Numbered from the stretch's first letter, positions 19,280-29,512 are shown. The stretch: 64,000 bases of DNA from Flavobacterium hungaricum (GCF_015182285.1 NZ_PRDM01000001.1:1426001-1490000); one strand, 5' to 3'. The notes: generated by a model from the sequence alone, not told the origin. Translations and numbers: made by a program.

Positions 19280-20298
19280 ACGGTATAAGTGTAATAGTTT
19301 GCTGCTACAACAGTGTTAGTAGATTGAAACCAACAATTGAACACTTGCAAAATCAAATCAATATAGCAGTAGGTCAGTGGGAAATACTGATCATTGATAA
19401 TGCTTCTACAGATGCTACTTTTGAATTTGCCAATAATTTGTGGCAAAACAGCAAAACAGCAGACAGTCCCAACTTTAGAGTAATCAAAGAGGCAACACCT
19501 GGATTAACTGCAGCCCGAATGTGCGGTATAAAGAATTCTAGTTTTGACTTTTTATTATTTTGTGATGATGATAACTGGTTGTCAAATAATTATTTAAGTG
19601 ATGCATTGGGTATCATCAACAATAATCCGAATGTGGGTATTATTGGAGGATATGGTTTGCCAGTATTTGAAGGGAAGGAGCCTCCTTTATTTTGGGAAAA
19701 CCAATATCATACTTTGGCAGTCGGTTCGCAATATTTACAAGAGGGCAATATAACCAATACCCGAAAAGTGGTATATGGAGCAGGAATGATTGTAAATAAA
19801 AAGGCTTTTGCAGAATTGGTAGATGAGTATGAATTTGAGTTTCAAACCACAGGTAGAATTGGGACCTCATTGGTAAGTAGTGAAGATCATGAGTTATGTT
19901 TGGCCGTGGGTATGATTGGTTATGAAGTCTTATGGTACAAAAAGTTACAGTTTTATCATTACATTCCAAAAAGCAGAACTGAAATTAAGTATTATAAAAA
20001 ATTATTTTTAGGCTTCGGACTTTCCAGCCCAATGTTGATAGGATATTATCTTGATAGAATAAACCCCATAAACTTAAAAAATGATTATAGATACATTGCT
20101 TCCAGAAATATTAAAAAGATGATATCCATTTACATAAAAATTTTCTATCAACGAATTATTCTTCAAAAAAGCGAATATCAGATATTACATCTTTTGCAGC
20201 AATTGTATTCAAATTTAGGAAGTTTCAAAACCACAATTAAAGTCAAAAATAGGATTAGAGACAGTTTTTTAAAAACAAGATTGTATAAATTAAACTAG
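19276..20298 (+). CDS. Glycosyltransferase family 2
   Basis: This 340-residue GT-A enzyme has GISVIVCCYNSVSRLKPTIE at the N terminus, ILIIDNASTDATFEFA, TPGLTAARMCGIKNS and LLFCDDDNWLSNNYL (metal-binding DDD), then GAGMIVNKKAF and SSEDHELCLAVGMIGYEV in the acceptor part. It is a cytoplasmic transferase for one linkage of the repeat unit, with unknown specificity. Its start overlaps the DUF1919 stop. Confidence 0.88.
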   Translation: MNGISVIVCCYNSVSRLKPTIEHLQNQINIAVGQWEILIIDNASTDATFEFANNLWQNSKTADSPNFRVIKEATPGLTAARMCGIKNSSFDFLLFCDDDNWLSNNYLSDALGIINNNPNVGIIGGYGLPVFEGKEPPLFWENQYHTLAVGSQYLQEGNITNTRKVVYGAGMIVNKKAFAELVDEYEFEFQTTGRIGTSLVSSEDHELCLAVGMIGYEVLWYKKLQFYHYIPKSRTEIKYYKKLFLGFGLSSPMLIGYYLDRINPINLKNDYRYIASRNIKKMISIYIKIFYQRIILQKSEYQILHLLQQLYSNLGSFKTTIKVKNRIRDSFLKTRLYKLN

Positions 20299-20322
20299 CA
20301 ACTATAGACATTCAAATTAAAA

Positions 20323-21225
20323 ATGGAGATTGTTACAACACTTTTTGAAGGGCATTATGAAAAAGGCGTGGGAGCTTTAGTGAATTCTTTGGCTCGGTCT
20401 TCTTTTAAGGGAATAATTTATGTTGGATACAGGGGAGACCTTCCTGTATGGATCAATCAACTACAAAAATCAGATCAGACTTTCAAGATTGGAAATGATG
20501 TTCAGTTGGTTTTTGAATTATTGGATGTTGAGATGCACTTCGGCTATTATAAACCTTCTTTTATGAAAAAGGTAGCTGAAGCAAATGCAGATCTGACCAA
20601 TATCTATTATTTTGATCCTGATATTGTGGTCAATGCGCCTTGGTCATTTATATCAAACTGGACAAATAATGGAGTATCAGTTTGCCTTGATAATTGTTTT
20701 CCCTTTGTACATCATACGCATCCATGGAGGAAAGAATGGCAAAAACTTGCCAATAATAAATCAACCTGCGAATTGAATTATTATGCAAATAGTGGTTTTA
20801 TAGGCATACATAAAGATAGTTTGGCATTATTGGATCGATGGGTTTCATTAACTGAAAAGTATAAAGACATTGATGGAGATTTGTCCAGATTTGAAAAAGA
20901 CGGTTATCGCGCCTTCAAAGGTGATCAGGATTTGTTGAATGCGGCAATGACGATATCTCAAGATATTTCTTTTAGCGTCATTGGAAGTGAGGGAATGGGA
21001 TTTACAGATCCGGCTTACTTGATGGCCCATGCAGTTGAAACAGTAAAACCTTGGAAAAATAACTTCATCAAACAACTCGTATCGAAAGGTTTTAAACCCA
21101 GTACTGCGGCAAAAATGTTTTTCAACTACTGTCAATATCCAATCGAAATTTATTCTAAATCGCAATTGAAAATAAAAAAAATGGATATTAAGCTCGCTTC
21201 TATAATGGGCAGAATGCTGGGCTGA
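20323..21225 (+). CDS. Putative glycosyltransferase, GT-A (GT8-like) nucleotide-sugar fold
   Basis: This 300-residue protein starts MEIVTTLFEGHYEKGVGALV and carries ADLTNIYYFDPDIVVNAPW, whose D-x-D follows a Tyr/Phe run as in GT8-like enzymes, plus NYYANSGFIGIHKDS and KGDQDLLNAAMTIS. I cannot place it in a named family with certainty. The D-x-D motif and operon position support a sugar transferase. It has no membrane segment or signal peptide. Confidence 0.7.
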   Translation: MEIVTTLFEGHYEKGVGALVNSLARSSFKGIIYVGYRGDLPVWINQLQKSDQTFKIGNDVQLVFELLDVEMHFGYYKPSFMKKVAEANADLTNIYYFDPDIVVNAPWSFISNWTNNGVSVCLDNCFPFVHHTHPWRKEWQKLANNKSTCELNYYANSGFIGIHKDSLALLDRWVSLTEKYKDIDGDLSRFEKDGYRAFKGDQDLLNAAMTISQDISFSVIGSEGMGFTDPAYLMAHAVETVKPWKNNFIKQLVSKGFKPSTAAKMFFNYCQYPIEIYSKSQLKIKKMDIKLASIMGRMLG

Positions 21226-21283
21226 TAAAGTGCCAGTAATAAATTGAATAATGATTGAGCTGCTTACATGAAAAATAACATAA

Positions 21284-22366
21284 ATGAAAATACTTTTTTT
21301 ATGTGGTTCTTTAGAGCCTGGTTCTGATGGTGTTGGTGATTATACCCGCCGTTTGGCAGGAGAACTTGTCAGGAACGGACATCAGGTGATAATTGTGGCT
21401 TTAAGTGATAATCATGTAAGGGAAGTTAGTGCTGAAATGCAGCAATGTGAAGGAAGCATTATCTCTGTATTGCGTATACCACATTTTGTGCCATCAAAAC
21501 TACGCTACAATAAAACGGCGCAATACATAAAAGACTTTAGCCCCGATTGGATAAGCTTGCAATTTGTTCCCTACAGTTTTAACTCAAAAGGATTGCCTTT
21601 TTTGCTGCCAGCGTTCCTAAAGAAATTCAAAGGAAAGCACAAATGGCATATCATGTTTCATGAATTATGGCTGGGAATAGACAAGGAAGCTCCATTTAAG
21701 CATAAATGCATCGGGAGATTACAGCAAGTTATAATTAAAAACATAATTCGTACGACCAGACCCAATAGCGTTCATACGCAAAATAAATTGTATCAATTTT
21801 TTCTGAAGAAACACAACATTGATGCGCAGGTTTTACCTATTTGCGGTAATATACCGTTAGCAGCTGAAAAAAGGGAAAGTGCTGACTTTACTCAATTTGT
21901 GTTATTTGGCAGTATTCATTTTGGAGCGCCTTTTAAGGATTTTGTAGATGATTTAATGCGCAATTCAAAACTATTTATCAAACCAATAAAATTTATTTTT
22001 ATTGGAAAAAATGGAGAAGAGCTGGAAGCTTATAAAACTACACTTGAAAATTATGCTATTTCTTATAAAGTATTGGGCATTCAATCTGAAAATGTTATCT
22101 CGCAAGTGCTTGCTGAAAGCGATTTTGGAATATCTACAACGCCTTATTTTCAGACAGAAAAAAGCGGGGTTTATGCAGCTTACAGAGAACACCGATTAAG
22201 TACAATTTGTGTTGCTCGAAAATGGACACCAATTAATGGGAAATACGAAATACCGCAAATTATTAAATATGAAAAAGATAATTTAAATCTCATTTATAAA
22301 AAAAATGAAGTATTTGATTTGCAAGTTATGACAAGTCAATTTGTTAATTCAATTTCCATATTATGA
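21284..22366 (+). CDS. Glycosyltransferase, GT-B (GT4-like), diverged
   Basis: The 360-residue protein begins like a GT4 enzyme (ILFLCGSLEPGSDGVGDYTR, glycine loop before the first helix, then LAGELVRNGHQVIIVAL). The C-terminal half has FVLFGSIHFGAPFKDF and LAESDFGISTTPYFQTEKSG, in place of the usual E-x7-E region with SxxEGFG, so the donor site is atypical. It overlaps the next glycosyltransferase by 4 bp (ATGA). Role in the repeat unit is inferred from family and context only. Confidence 0.72.
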   Translation: MKILFLCGSLEPGSDGVGDYTRRLAGELVRNGHQVIIVALSDNHVREVSAEMQQCEGSIISVLRIPHFVPSKLRYNKTAQYIKDFSPDWISLQFVPYSFNSKGLPFLLPAFLKKFKGKHKWHIMFHELWLGIDKEAPFKHKCIGRLQQVIIKNIIRTTRPNSVHTQNKLYQFFLKKHNIDAQVLPICGNIPLAAEKRESADFTQFVLFGSIHFGAPFKDFVDDLMRNSKLFIKPIKFIFIGKNGEELEAYKTTLENYAISYKVLGIQSENVISQVLAESDFGISTTPYFQTEKSGVYAAYREHRLSTICVARKWTPINGKYEIPQIIKYEKDNLNLIYKKNEVFDLQVMTSQFVNSISIL

Positions 22367-23607
22367 AATTACTAGTATCTCATCCGACTTTAAATGCAAA
22401 TTCAAAAAATTTGGTTACTGGATTATTAAATAATAAACTGCTTTATAAATTATTTACTTCAGTAGCAATATTTCCAGATCAGTTATTATACAAATTAGGC
22501 AGTAATTCAAAGTTAAAAGATTTAAGAAGAAGAAATTTAGACAAGGCATGGCAGCCCTATACCTGTTCAAAATCTTTTTTTGAGTTTGGACGTTTACTAG
22601 CATCAAAACTGCAGTTGAGGTATTTGACTAGACACGAAAAAGGTTTTTTTTGTATAGATAAGGTTTATGAGAATCACGAAAAATGGGTTGCAAATAATTT
22701 GGCTAAAGCAAAAAAAGATGGTTTGTCAGCGGTGTACGGATATGAAGATGGTGCATTGGCCACTTTTACAAAAGCAAAGCAATTAGGTCTGTATTGTGTT
22801 TATGATTTGCCTATTGGTTACTGGAAAAGTGCGCGGCGGCTATTAGAAAAAGAGCTCGACATCAATCCAGAATGGTCAAGTACATTAACAGGATTTAATG
22901 ATTCTGTAGATAAGTTAAATAGAAAAGATCAAGAATTGGCGCTTGCAGATGTAATTTTTGTAGCAAGTAGTTTTACCAAAAAAACGCTGCAAGAATATTC
23001 AGGAAATTTGCCGGAAATAAAAATTATACCGTACGGCTTTCCAGAAGCAAATGAAAAAAAAGTATATCAACCCCTGGTAAATCGTAAACTCAAAGTTTTG
23101 TTTGTGGGAGGGCTTTCTCAAAGAAAAGGAATTTCGTATTTATTTGAAGCAGTCGAAGGATTAAAAGATAAAGTTGAATTAACTGTTGTTGGGCATAAAG
23201 CAGTTACTGATTGTAAGGCACTGAATCAAGCTTTAGAGCAGCATCAATGGATTCCAACATTATCTCATACTCAAGTTTTGAATTGTATGCGAGAGCATGA
23301 TGTCCTTGTTTTTCCTTCTCTTTTTGAAGGTTTTGGGCTGGTAATTACGGAGGCAATGTCACAAGGAGTACCGGTTATCACGACCGAGCGAACGGCAGGT
23401 CCAGATATCATAATACATGACACAGACGGATGGATTGTTCCAGCAGGATCTTCAATAGCAATTAATCAAGTTTTTACTAAAATTTTTGAAAAACCAGAGA
23501 TATTGGAGCAGTTTGGGCTAGCGGCTCAAAGTAAAGCTCAAAGCAGGCCGTGGTCCGTTTATGGACAAGAAATGGCAGAAGCACTTTCTTCGTTAAAGAT
23601 CTTATAA
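22363..23607 (+). CDS. Glycosyltransferase family 4
   Basis: This 414-residue GT-B enzyme has a clear C-terminal donor domain: LKVLFVGGLSQRKGISYLFE, then LVFPSLFEGFGLVITEAMSQG (E-x7-E motif) and GVPVITTERTAGPDII. The N-terminal half is less typical and includes GYEDGALATFTKAKQLG. It presumably transfers from a nucleotide sugar to the lipid-linked intermediate. It is translationally coupled to the preceding transferase. Confidence 0.88.
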   Translation: MKLLVSHPTLNANSKNLVTGLLNNKLLYKLFTSVAIFPDQLLYKLGSNSKLKDLRRRNLDKAWQPYTCSKSFFEFGRLLASKLQLRYLTRHEKGFFCIDKVYENHEKWVANNLAKAKKDGLSAVYGYEDGALATFTKAKQLGLYCVYDLPIGYWKSARRLLEKELDINPEWSSTLTGFNDSVDKLNRKDQELALADVIFVASSFTKKTLQEYSGNLPEIKIIPYGFPEANEKKVYQPLVNRKLKVLFVGGLSQRKGISYLFEAVEGLKDKVELTVVGHKAVTDCKALNQALEQHQWIPTLSHTQVLNCMREHDVLVFPSLFEGFGLVITEAMSQGVPVITTERTAGPDIIIHDTDGWIVPAGSSIAINQVFTKIFEKPEILEQFGLAAQSKAQSRPWSVYGQEMAEALSSLKIL

Positions 23608-23620
23608 ACAATTTGAATAA

Positions 23621-24946
23621 ATGGATATAGCTAAAGAACAGCTTTTGGAACCAAAAACATATCATTCTTTAAAAATAGCTATTTGGCTGTATTTTTTACT
23701 TTGGATTTTTGAAGGTGCTTTACGCAAATGGATTTTACCTAGTTTGGCGACACCTTTATTAGTTGTTCGTGATCCAATTGCGGTATATATTATTCTAAGA
23801 GCTCTTAATTTAAAGGTCAATTTTATAACTCCATACATAGTTTTAGGTTATATTTTTACTCTATTAAGCCTTGCAATTGCTTTATGTTTTGGTCATGGTA
23901 ATCTTTTTGTAGGCCTTTATGGGGCAAGGATTATGTTAGTTCATTTTCCTCTGATTTTTATCATCGGAAAAGTTTTTACAAAAGAGGATGTGCTCAAAAT
24001 GGGACGATTTTTATTAGTGATGAATATTGTCATGACCATCATTGTATACTTCCAATTTAGTAGTCCGCAGACAGCTTTGATTAATGTTGGAATTGGAGGT
24101 GAAGGAAGTGCAGGATTTTCTGGAGCAATGGGATATAGCAGACCGCCTGGAACCTTTTCGTTTATATCGGGTTTGGCTAGTTTTTATACTGCGGTGTCCG
24201 TTTTTATTTTTTATTTCTGGTTGTCTAAAGAGCGTTGCTCCAAGATTTTACTCATAATAAGTACCGTTACTTTGATAATTGCTTTGCCGCTGACTATAAG
24301 TCGCGGTGCCGTAATGGCTGTTCTCATAGTGGCCTTGTTTGCTGTAATAGCATCAGTGACTTCCAGTAAAATGATTGCTAAATTAATTGTCAGCACAATT
24401 GTTTTTGGTTTAGTGATATATGCTTTGCAAGAGTACTCTACAACATTTAAGCTGGGTATAGAGGTATTTATGGATCGAGTTGATTCTGCCAATAAATCAA
24501 CTGCCGGCGGTGGTTTAAAGGATTCCATTTTTTTAAGAATTTTCAATGACTTAACAGAACCAATTAGTGATTTATTCATTCAGCCCGTGTTTGCAGGTAA
24601 TCTCGGAATGGGTACAAATGCCGGTGCACAAATGCTGAATGGAAAAATTACTTTTCTGATTTCCGAGACCGAGTTTGGTCGTTTAGGTGGTGAGCAGGGT
24701 ATTCTTTTTGGCGGGGGACTGATTATTTTACGATTAGTTTTAGCACTAAGTATGGCCGTTCAATCATTTAGATTGCCACGGGAAGAAAAATTGCTTCCCT
24801 TCATTCTTTGCGGAGCGGCAGTTGTTACGATAATTCAGGGACAATGGGCTCAACCCAGTATTCTGGGATATGCTACAATTATGGCAGGTTTAGTTCTGGC
24901 TATTTTGATGAAAGCTGACACTCCTTTACAAAAAACGAATTTATGA
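23621..24946 (+). CDS. O-antigen/exopolysaccharide polymerase (Wzy-like)
   Basis: This 441-residue membrane protein has about ten or more hydrophobic segments and a large hydrophilic loop at about residues 280-350 (MDRVDSANKS ... LGMGTNAGAQML), the topology of Wzy polymerases. Family sequence identity is always low, so the call rests on topology, on position among transferases, and on the flippase, Wza and Wzc also being present. It would join repeat units at the periplasmic face. The stop overlaps the next start by 4 bp. Confidence 0.75.
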   Translation: MDIAKEQLLEPKTYHSLKIAIWLYFLLWIFEGALRKWILPSLATPLLVVRDPIAVYIILRALNLKVNFITPYIVLGYIFTLLSLAIALCFGHGNLFVGLYGARIMLVHFPLIFIIGKVFTKEDVLKMGRFLLVMNIVMTIIVYFQFSSPQTALINVGIGGEGSAGFSGAMGYSRPPGTFSFISGLASFYTAVSVFIFYFWLSKERCSKILLIISTVTLIIALPLTISRGAVMAVLIVALFAVIASVTSSKMIAKLIVSTIVFGLVIYALQEYSTTFKLGIEVFMDRVDSANKSTAGGGLKDSIFLRIFNDLTEPISDLFIQPVFAGNLGMGTNAGAQMLNGKITFLISETEFGRLGGEQGILFGGGLIILRLVLALSMAVQSFRLPREEKLLPFILCGAAVVTIIQGQWAQPSILGYATIMAGLVLAILMKADTPLQKTNL

Positions 24947-26082
24947 TTTCAAAGCTGATTTTGATTGGTAATTATAAGCCTGATAAGCAATTTAGTATGC
25001 TGATTTTCGAAGGATTAATGGCTGATGGATATAAAAAGGCCAAACTTCAGGTTAATGTTATTCGTCCTCGAGAAATATGCAGGAAGTTAGGTTTTAATAA
25101 ACCCATTTTGATAAAATGGCTGGCCTATAGTGATAAATTTCTCTTATTTCCCATAGAACTATTTTTGATAAGAAGCTTGCATTTTGTTTTACTTAAAAAA
25201 GTCAATTATCATATATGTGATCATTCAAATGCTTTTTATCTCAACTTTTTGCCTAAAAATAAAACGATCATAACATGTCATGATGTTTTGGCAATAAGAG
25301 CAGGTTTGGGATTTGCAGGCACATATTGCTCAGCAACAAAATCGGGTAAAATTTTGCAGAAAATAATTTTAAAAGCACTTTCAGGAGCAAATAAATTAGT
25401 GGCGGTATCTGAATTTACATTAAACCAATTGATCGAAATTGACACAAAACCCAACATCAACAAAAAATGGATCTGTATTCATAATGCTTTGTCTGAAAAA
25501 TTTGTGCCGCTATCTGCAGATCAAATTAAAGAGGAGCTTACTAATTTTCAACAATTAAAAAATAAAGCCATCATTTTGCATGTAGGTTCTGATTTGGAAC
25601 GCAAAAACAGAAAATTGCTAATCCACATGATTCATGAACTGCAAAACGATTGGGACGGATTATTGGTGCTGGCTGGAGAAGCTTTAGGAGCAGAGCTTCT
25701 TGAATTAATTCAAAAATTAAATGTTTCTGATCGAATTGTACACATTAACAGCCCTAGTAACAAAGAAATTATAGCACTTTATTCGATGTGTGAGGCCATG
25801 ATTTTTCCGTCTTATTCAGAAGGTTTTGGCTGGCCTATAATTGAGGCACAAGCTTGTGGTGCACCTGTTATAACAAGCAACAAAGCACCTATGATGAGCG
25901 AAGTAGGCGGCAAAGCAGCCTTATATGCAGATCCAGACAATGCAGCAGCTTTTGCAAATCAATTTTTAAAAATTAAAAATAAAGCGTTTAGAAATCAGAT
26001 TATAAAATTTGGCTATGAAAACGCAAAACGGTTTGATTTTGACACTACTGTCCATAAGTACATTGAATTAATAAATAATTAA
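24943..26082 (+). CDS. Glycosyltransferase family 4
   Basis: This 379-residue GT-B protein has KTIITCHDVLAIRAGLGFAG in the N-terminal domain, KLVAVSEFTLNQLIEI, and a standard donor domain: AIILHVGSDLERKNRKLLI, then MIFPSYSEGFGWPIIEAQACG (E-x7-E) and GAPVITSNKAPMMSEVGG. The N-terminal motifs resemble mannosyl/fucosyltransferase-like GT4 enzymes, but donor assignment is not possible by eye. It overlaps the polymerase gene and is followed 3 bp later by an acetyltransferase. Confidence 0.88.
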   Translation: MISKLILIGNYKPDKQFSMLIFEGLMADGYKKAKLQVNVIRPREICRKLGFNKPILIKWLAYSDKFLLFPIELFLIRSLHFVLLKKVNYHICDHSNAFYLNFLPKNKTIITCHDVLAIRAGLGFAGTYCSATKSGKILQKIILKALSGANKLVAVSEFTLNQLIEIDTKPNINKKWICIHNALSEKFVPLSADQIKEELTNFQQLKNKAIILHVGSDLERKNRKLLIHMIHELQNDWDGLLVLAGEALGAELLELIQKLNVSDRIVHINSPSNKEIIALYSMCEAMIFPSYSEGFGWPIIEAQACGAPVITSNKAPMMSEVGGKAALYADPDNAAAFANQFLKIKNKAFRNQIIKFGYENAKRFDFDTTVHKYIELINN

Positions 26083-26084
26083 AC

Positions 26085-26750
26085 ATGGTGGTGCTCAAAT
26101 TAATCATTGTTTTATTGCCTTGGCGATTGAAACGTTTTGTGTTGGTTCAATTTTTTAAATATGAAATTCATCCCTCGGCTAGAATTGGGCTTTCCTGGAT
26201 TTATCCTAAAAAATTGATCATGAGTTCTCATTCCAATATAGGGCATTTTAATGTAGCCGTAAATTTAGGTTTAATAAAAATTGAACAATACTCTAGTATA
26301 GCAAGAGGTAACTGGATTACAGGATTTCCGGATGACAGTAATTCTCAACATTTTTCACATCAGCCAGATCGCAAATCACATTTAATAATGGGACAGCATT
26401 CTGCCATCACTAAAAATCACCATATCGACTGCACCAATACCATTCAAATTGGGAATTTTGTTACCATTGCAGGTTATGCCAGTCAATTTTTGAGTCATTC
26501 TATTAATATTGAATTGAATATTCAGGACAGTCAGCCCATAACGATAGGCGATTATTGTTTTTTAGGAACTGCATCAACTGTTTTGGGTGGAGCAAATTTA
26601 CCTTCTTACAGTGTTCTTGGTGCAAACTCTTTACTAAACAAAACTTTTACAACTCCATATCATTTATACGGTGGAAATCCAGCCAAGGAAATCAAAGAAT
26701 TGCCAAAAGATCTTAAATATTTTACCAGAGAAGTTGGCTTTGTTATATAA
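26085..26750 (+). CDS. Hexapeptide-repeat O-acetyltransferase
   Basis: The 221-residue protein has an N-terminal hydrophobic stretch (LKLIIVLLPWRLKRFVLVQF) and a left-handed beta-helix body (IHPSARIGLSWIYPKKL, IGHFNVAVNLGLIKIEQYSS, TNTIQIGNFVTIAGYASQFL), ending with ITIGDYCFLGTASTVLGG and YGGNPAKEIKEL. It resembles sugar O-acetyltransferases but is longer than the maltose acetyltransferase type. Residues TKNHHID may include the catalytic His. Probable role: acetylation of a repeat-unit sugar. Confidence 0.78.
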   Translation: MVVLKLIIVLLPWRLKRFVLVQFFKYEIHPSARIGLSWIYPKKLIMSSHSNIGHFNVAVNLGLIKIEQYSSIARGNWITGFPDDSNSQHFSHQPDRKSHLIMGQHSAITKNHHIDCTNTIQIGNFVTIAGYASQFLSHSINIELNIQDSQPITIGDYCFLGTASTVLGGANLPSYSVLGANSLLNKTFTTPYHLYGGNPAKEIKELPKDLKYFTREVGFVI

Positions 26751-26778
26751 TAAATAACCGTCACAAAATAATCAACCA

Positions 26779-27852
26779 ATGAAAGTAATCCACTACATAG
26801 CCAGCATAGATAAAAGTGGTGGAGGAACTACAGAATATATGCGTTTGTTAAGTAAAGCATTAAAGGAGGACACTTCACTTACTATTGCGACAGGAATTTC
26901 TAAGGATCCCATAACTATTGATGGGGTATCCATAAGCTTTTTTGATAATAATATTTTAAGATGGTTTTCTTTGATTAGAGAGTTTCGTGTTTTCCTTAAA
27001 AATGAAAAACCTGATATTGTCCATATTAACGGAATTTGGAGCCCTCAAAACTGGGGTTTTCAAAAAGTCGCACAAGAGTTAAAAATAAAAGTGCTTTTGT
27101 CGCCGCACGGTATGTTAGAGTCATGGATTCTGGAGCACAACCCTTTTAAAAAAAAACTAGCGCTCCTGTTATTTCAAAATAAAGCCATAAGAAAAGTGGA
27201 TCATATTCATGCAACAGCTCAAATGGAAAAAGACAGTATTAGAAAATTGGATTTCAAAAATGAAATTACAATTGTACCAAACGGTATAGATTTGACTGAA
27301 TGCAAAAGTTTTAAAGTGGTTTATGGAAGCAAAAAGGTAGTTTTCCTTTCGCGAATTCACCCTAAAAAAGGCATTGAAATTTTGTTAGAAGCTTGGCGTA
27401 ATTGCAATACTAAAGGCTGGACTCTGGAAATTGCCGGCAGCGGAGACGAGGCTTATACAGCAAATCTAATTCAGAGTTGTCAGGATTTGCAAAATGTATA
27501 TTTTGTTGGTGCTTTCTATCAGGAAGCCAAATGGAATTTTCTGCGCTCAGCAGATGTTATGGTGCTGCCTACTTATAGTGAAAATTTTGGCATTGTCGTC
27601 GCAGAAGCTCTGGCAGCTGGAATTCCAGTGATCACAACAACAGGAACACCATGGCAAGATTTGGATAGTTACAACTGCGGCTGGTGGATTGATTTATCAG
27701 TTGAAAATTTACAGTCGACTTTAGTAAAGGTTTTTAATACGCCAGTAAACCAATTGCAAGAAATGGGAATTGAAGGTAAAAAGCTTGTCAAAGAAAAGTA
27801 TGATATACAGGTAGTAGGAAAAAAAATGGTTGAATTATATAATACTATTTAA
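26779..27852 (+). CDS. Glycosyltransferase family 4
   Basis: The 357-residue GT-B enzyme opens MKVIHYIASIDKSGGGTTEY and continues with KPDIVHINGIWSPQNWGF, VLLSPHGMLESWIL, TIVPNGIDL, VVFLSRIHPKKGIEILLEAW and VMVLPTYSENFGIVVAEALA (E-x7-E). The SPHGMLESWIL motif is common among WcaI/WcfI-type transferases in Bacteroidota polysaccharide loci. It lies 3 bp ahead of another GT4 gene. Confidence 0.9.
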   Translation: MKVIHYIASIDKSGGGTTEYMRLLSKALKEDTSLTIATGISKDPITIDGVSISFFDNNILRWFSLIREFRVFLKNEKPDIVHINGIWSPQNWGFQKVAQELKIKVLLSPHGMLESWILEHNPFKKKLALLLFQNKAIRKVDHIHATAQMEKDSIRKLDFKNEITIVPNGIDLTECKSFKVVYGSKKVVFLSRIHPKKGIEILLEAWRNCNTKGWTLEIAGSGDEAYTANLIQSCQDLQNVYFVGAFYQEAKWNFLRSADVMVLPTYSENFGIVVAEALAAGIPVITTTGTPWQDLDSYNCGWWIDLSVENLQSTLVKVFNTPVNQLQEMGIEGKKLVKEKYDIQVVGKKMVELYNTI

Positions 27853-27855
27853 AAC

Positions 27856-28959
27856 ATGAAAATAACAATAGTTCAAGGCGCTTTTTATCCAGTTCCGCCA
27901 ATATTGGGCGGAGCTGTAGAAAAAATATACTTCAAATTAGGACAGGAGTTTGCAGATTTAGGACACGAGGTAACACACATTAGCAAAACTCATCCATCTT
28001 TTGTAAATAAAGAAACCATAAACGGAGTATCACATATTCGGGTTAAAGGTTTTTCAACTCCAAAAAGCTTACTAATTTTAAAATTTTATGATTTAGTATA
28101 TACTTTAAGAACATTGAAACATATTGATAGTGATATCGTAGTTTCGAATACTTTTTGGCTGCCAATTTTTTTTAGAAATAAAACAAAAGGTAAAATTTAT
28201 GTCAGTGTAGAGAGAAGACCAAAATGGCAGATGAAATTTTACACGAATGTTTGGAAATTCAGAGCTTGTTCTCCAATGATTTTTGATTTAGTTAAAGAAA
28301 GACTTAAGCCCAAATATCATAACAAAGTTTCATACATCCCTAATCCTGTTCCATTTCAAATAAAAGATTTTAAAACAGATAAGACCAACAGTATTTTATT
28401 TGTAGGTCGTCTCGACAAGGAAAAAGGAGTGCATATTTTAATAGATGCTTTTAATTCGATTCCAGATCCTATTTCCAAAAATTGGACATTGGACATTGTA
28501 GGCCCTTGGGAGTTAGCAGAAGGAGGGGGAGGAGAAGCTTACTATGAAAGTTTAAAAAGCAAGAACGGAAATGTAAATTTTGCAGGTCCTATTTACGATC
28601 AAGATGCCTTATCTAAATTTTATTTCGAATCTAAAATTTTTTGTTACCCAATACAAGACGGAACTGGAGATGCCGGTCCTGTAGCTCCTCGGGAAGCAAT
28701 GTCTTACGGATGTGCCACCGTTCTCTCTAATCACGATTGTTTTAATGAATATGCCCGTGACGAAATAAACTGTTTGAGATTCAATCAAAGCAGTGAAAAA
28801 CAGACAGAGCAGCTTTCGGAACAATTAATAAGGCTGATGACTGATTTACAGCTTCGCGAAAAAATTTCTTTAAACGGAAGAAAAATTTTTGATGACTTTT
28901 CTACTGCTAAAATTGCAAAAATGTTTATTGACGACTTTCAAACAGTATTAAATGAATAG
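27856..28959 (+). CDS. Glycosyltransferase family 4
   Basis: The 367-residue GT-B protein begins MKITIVQGAFYPVPPILGGA and has VEKIYFKLGQEFADLGHEV, VSYIPNPVPF, SILFVGRLDKEKGVHILIDA, GPIYDQDALSKFYFESKIFC and PVAPREAMSYGCATVLSNHD, the glutamate-containing donor motif. It overlaps the following acetyltransferase gene by 8 bp, so the two are probably coupled in translation. Confidence 0.88.
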   Translation: MKITIVQGAFYPVPPILGGAVEKIYFKLGQEFADLGHEVTHISKTHPSFVNKETINGVSHIRVKGFSTPKSLLILKFYDLVYTLRTLKHIDSDIVVSNTFWLPIFFRNKTKGKIYVSVERRPKWQMKFYTNVWKFRACSPMIFDLVKERLKPKYHNKVSYIPNPVPFQIKDFKTDKTNSILFVGRLDKEKGVHILIDAFNSIPDPISKNWTLDIVGPWELAEGGGGEAYYESLKSKNGNVNFAGPIYDQDALSKFYFESKIFCYPIQDGTGDAGPVAPREAMSYGCATVLSNHDCFNEYARDEINCLRFNQSSEKQTEQLSEQLIRLMTDLQLREKISLNGRKIFDDFSTAKIAKMFIDDFQTVLNE

Positions 28960-29512
28960 CGCCACTATAGAACACAGTCAAAATTCGCCTTATGACTCAC
29001 CTTGGACATTATCGTATCGATTAAAAATGCTGCTTTGGGAATATGCCTGGTTACTGTTTTGCAGCTGGACACCAAAACCAGCTAATTCATGGAGATTGTT
29101 CTGGCTTAAATTATTTGGCTGCACGATTTATGGAAAACCCTTTGTACATCAAAGAGCCAGAATTCAAATTCCGTGGAATCTTACAATGCACGATCATTCT
29201 TGTCTGGGAGACAGAGCCAATGCTTATACATTGGGAAAAATAGAAATTTTTGAACATGCTACAATAGCACAAGAAGCTTATCTATGCACAGGAACTCATG
29301 CTTTTGATAAAGCTTCCTTAAATCTGATTACCAGTAAAATTACCATAGAAAAAAATGTCTTTGTAGGTGCCAGAGCTTTTATAATGCCAGGAATAACAGT
29401 AAGAGAAAATGCTGTTATTGGATCAGGAAGTCTTGTAACTAAAGATATTGAGAGAAATGCTATAGTGGGAGGAAATCCTGCAAAATTTATTAAATATAGA
29501 GTTATTGCATAA
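28952..29512 (+). CDS. WcaF-like colanic-acid-type acetyltransferase
   Basis: The 186-residue LbH protein matches the WcaF subgroup: SPWTLSYRLKMLLWEYAWLL at the N terminus, then FWLKLFGCTIYGKPFVHQRA, IQIPWNLTMHDHSCLGDRAN, AYLCTGTHAFDKASLNLITS and FVGARAFIMPGITVRENAVI. Such enzymes acetylate a sugar (fucose in colanic acid). Because this locus makes GDP-fucose, fucose is a reasonable but untested acceptor. Confidence 0.85.
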   Translation: MNSATIEHSQNSPYDSPWTLSYRLKMLLWEYAWLLFCSWTPKPANSWRLFWLKLFGCTIYGKPFVHQRARIQIPWNLTMHDHSCLGDRANAYTLGKIEIFEHATIAQEAYLCTGTHAFDKASLNLITSKITIEKNVFVGARAFIMPGITVRENAVIGSGSLVTKDIERNAIVGGNPAKFIKYRVIA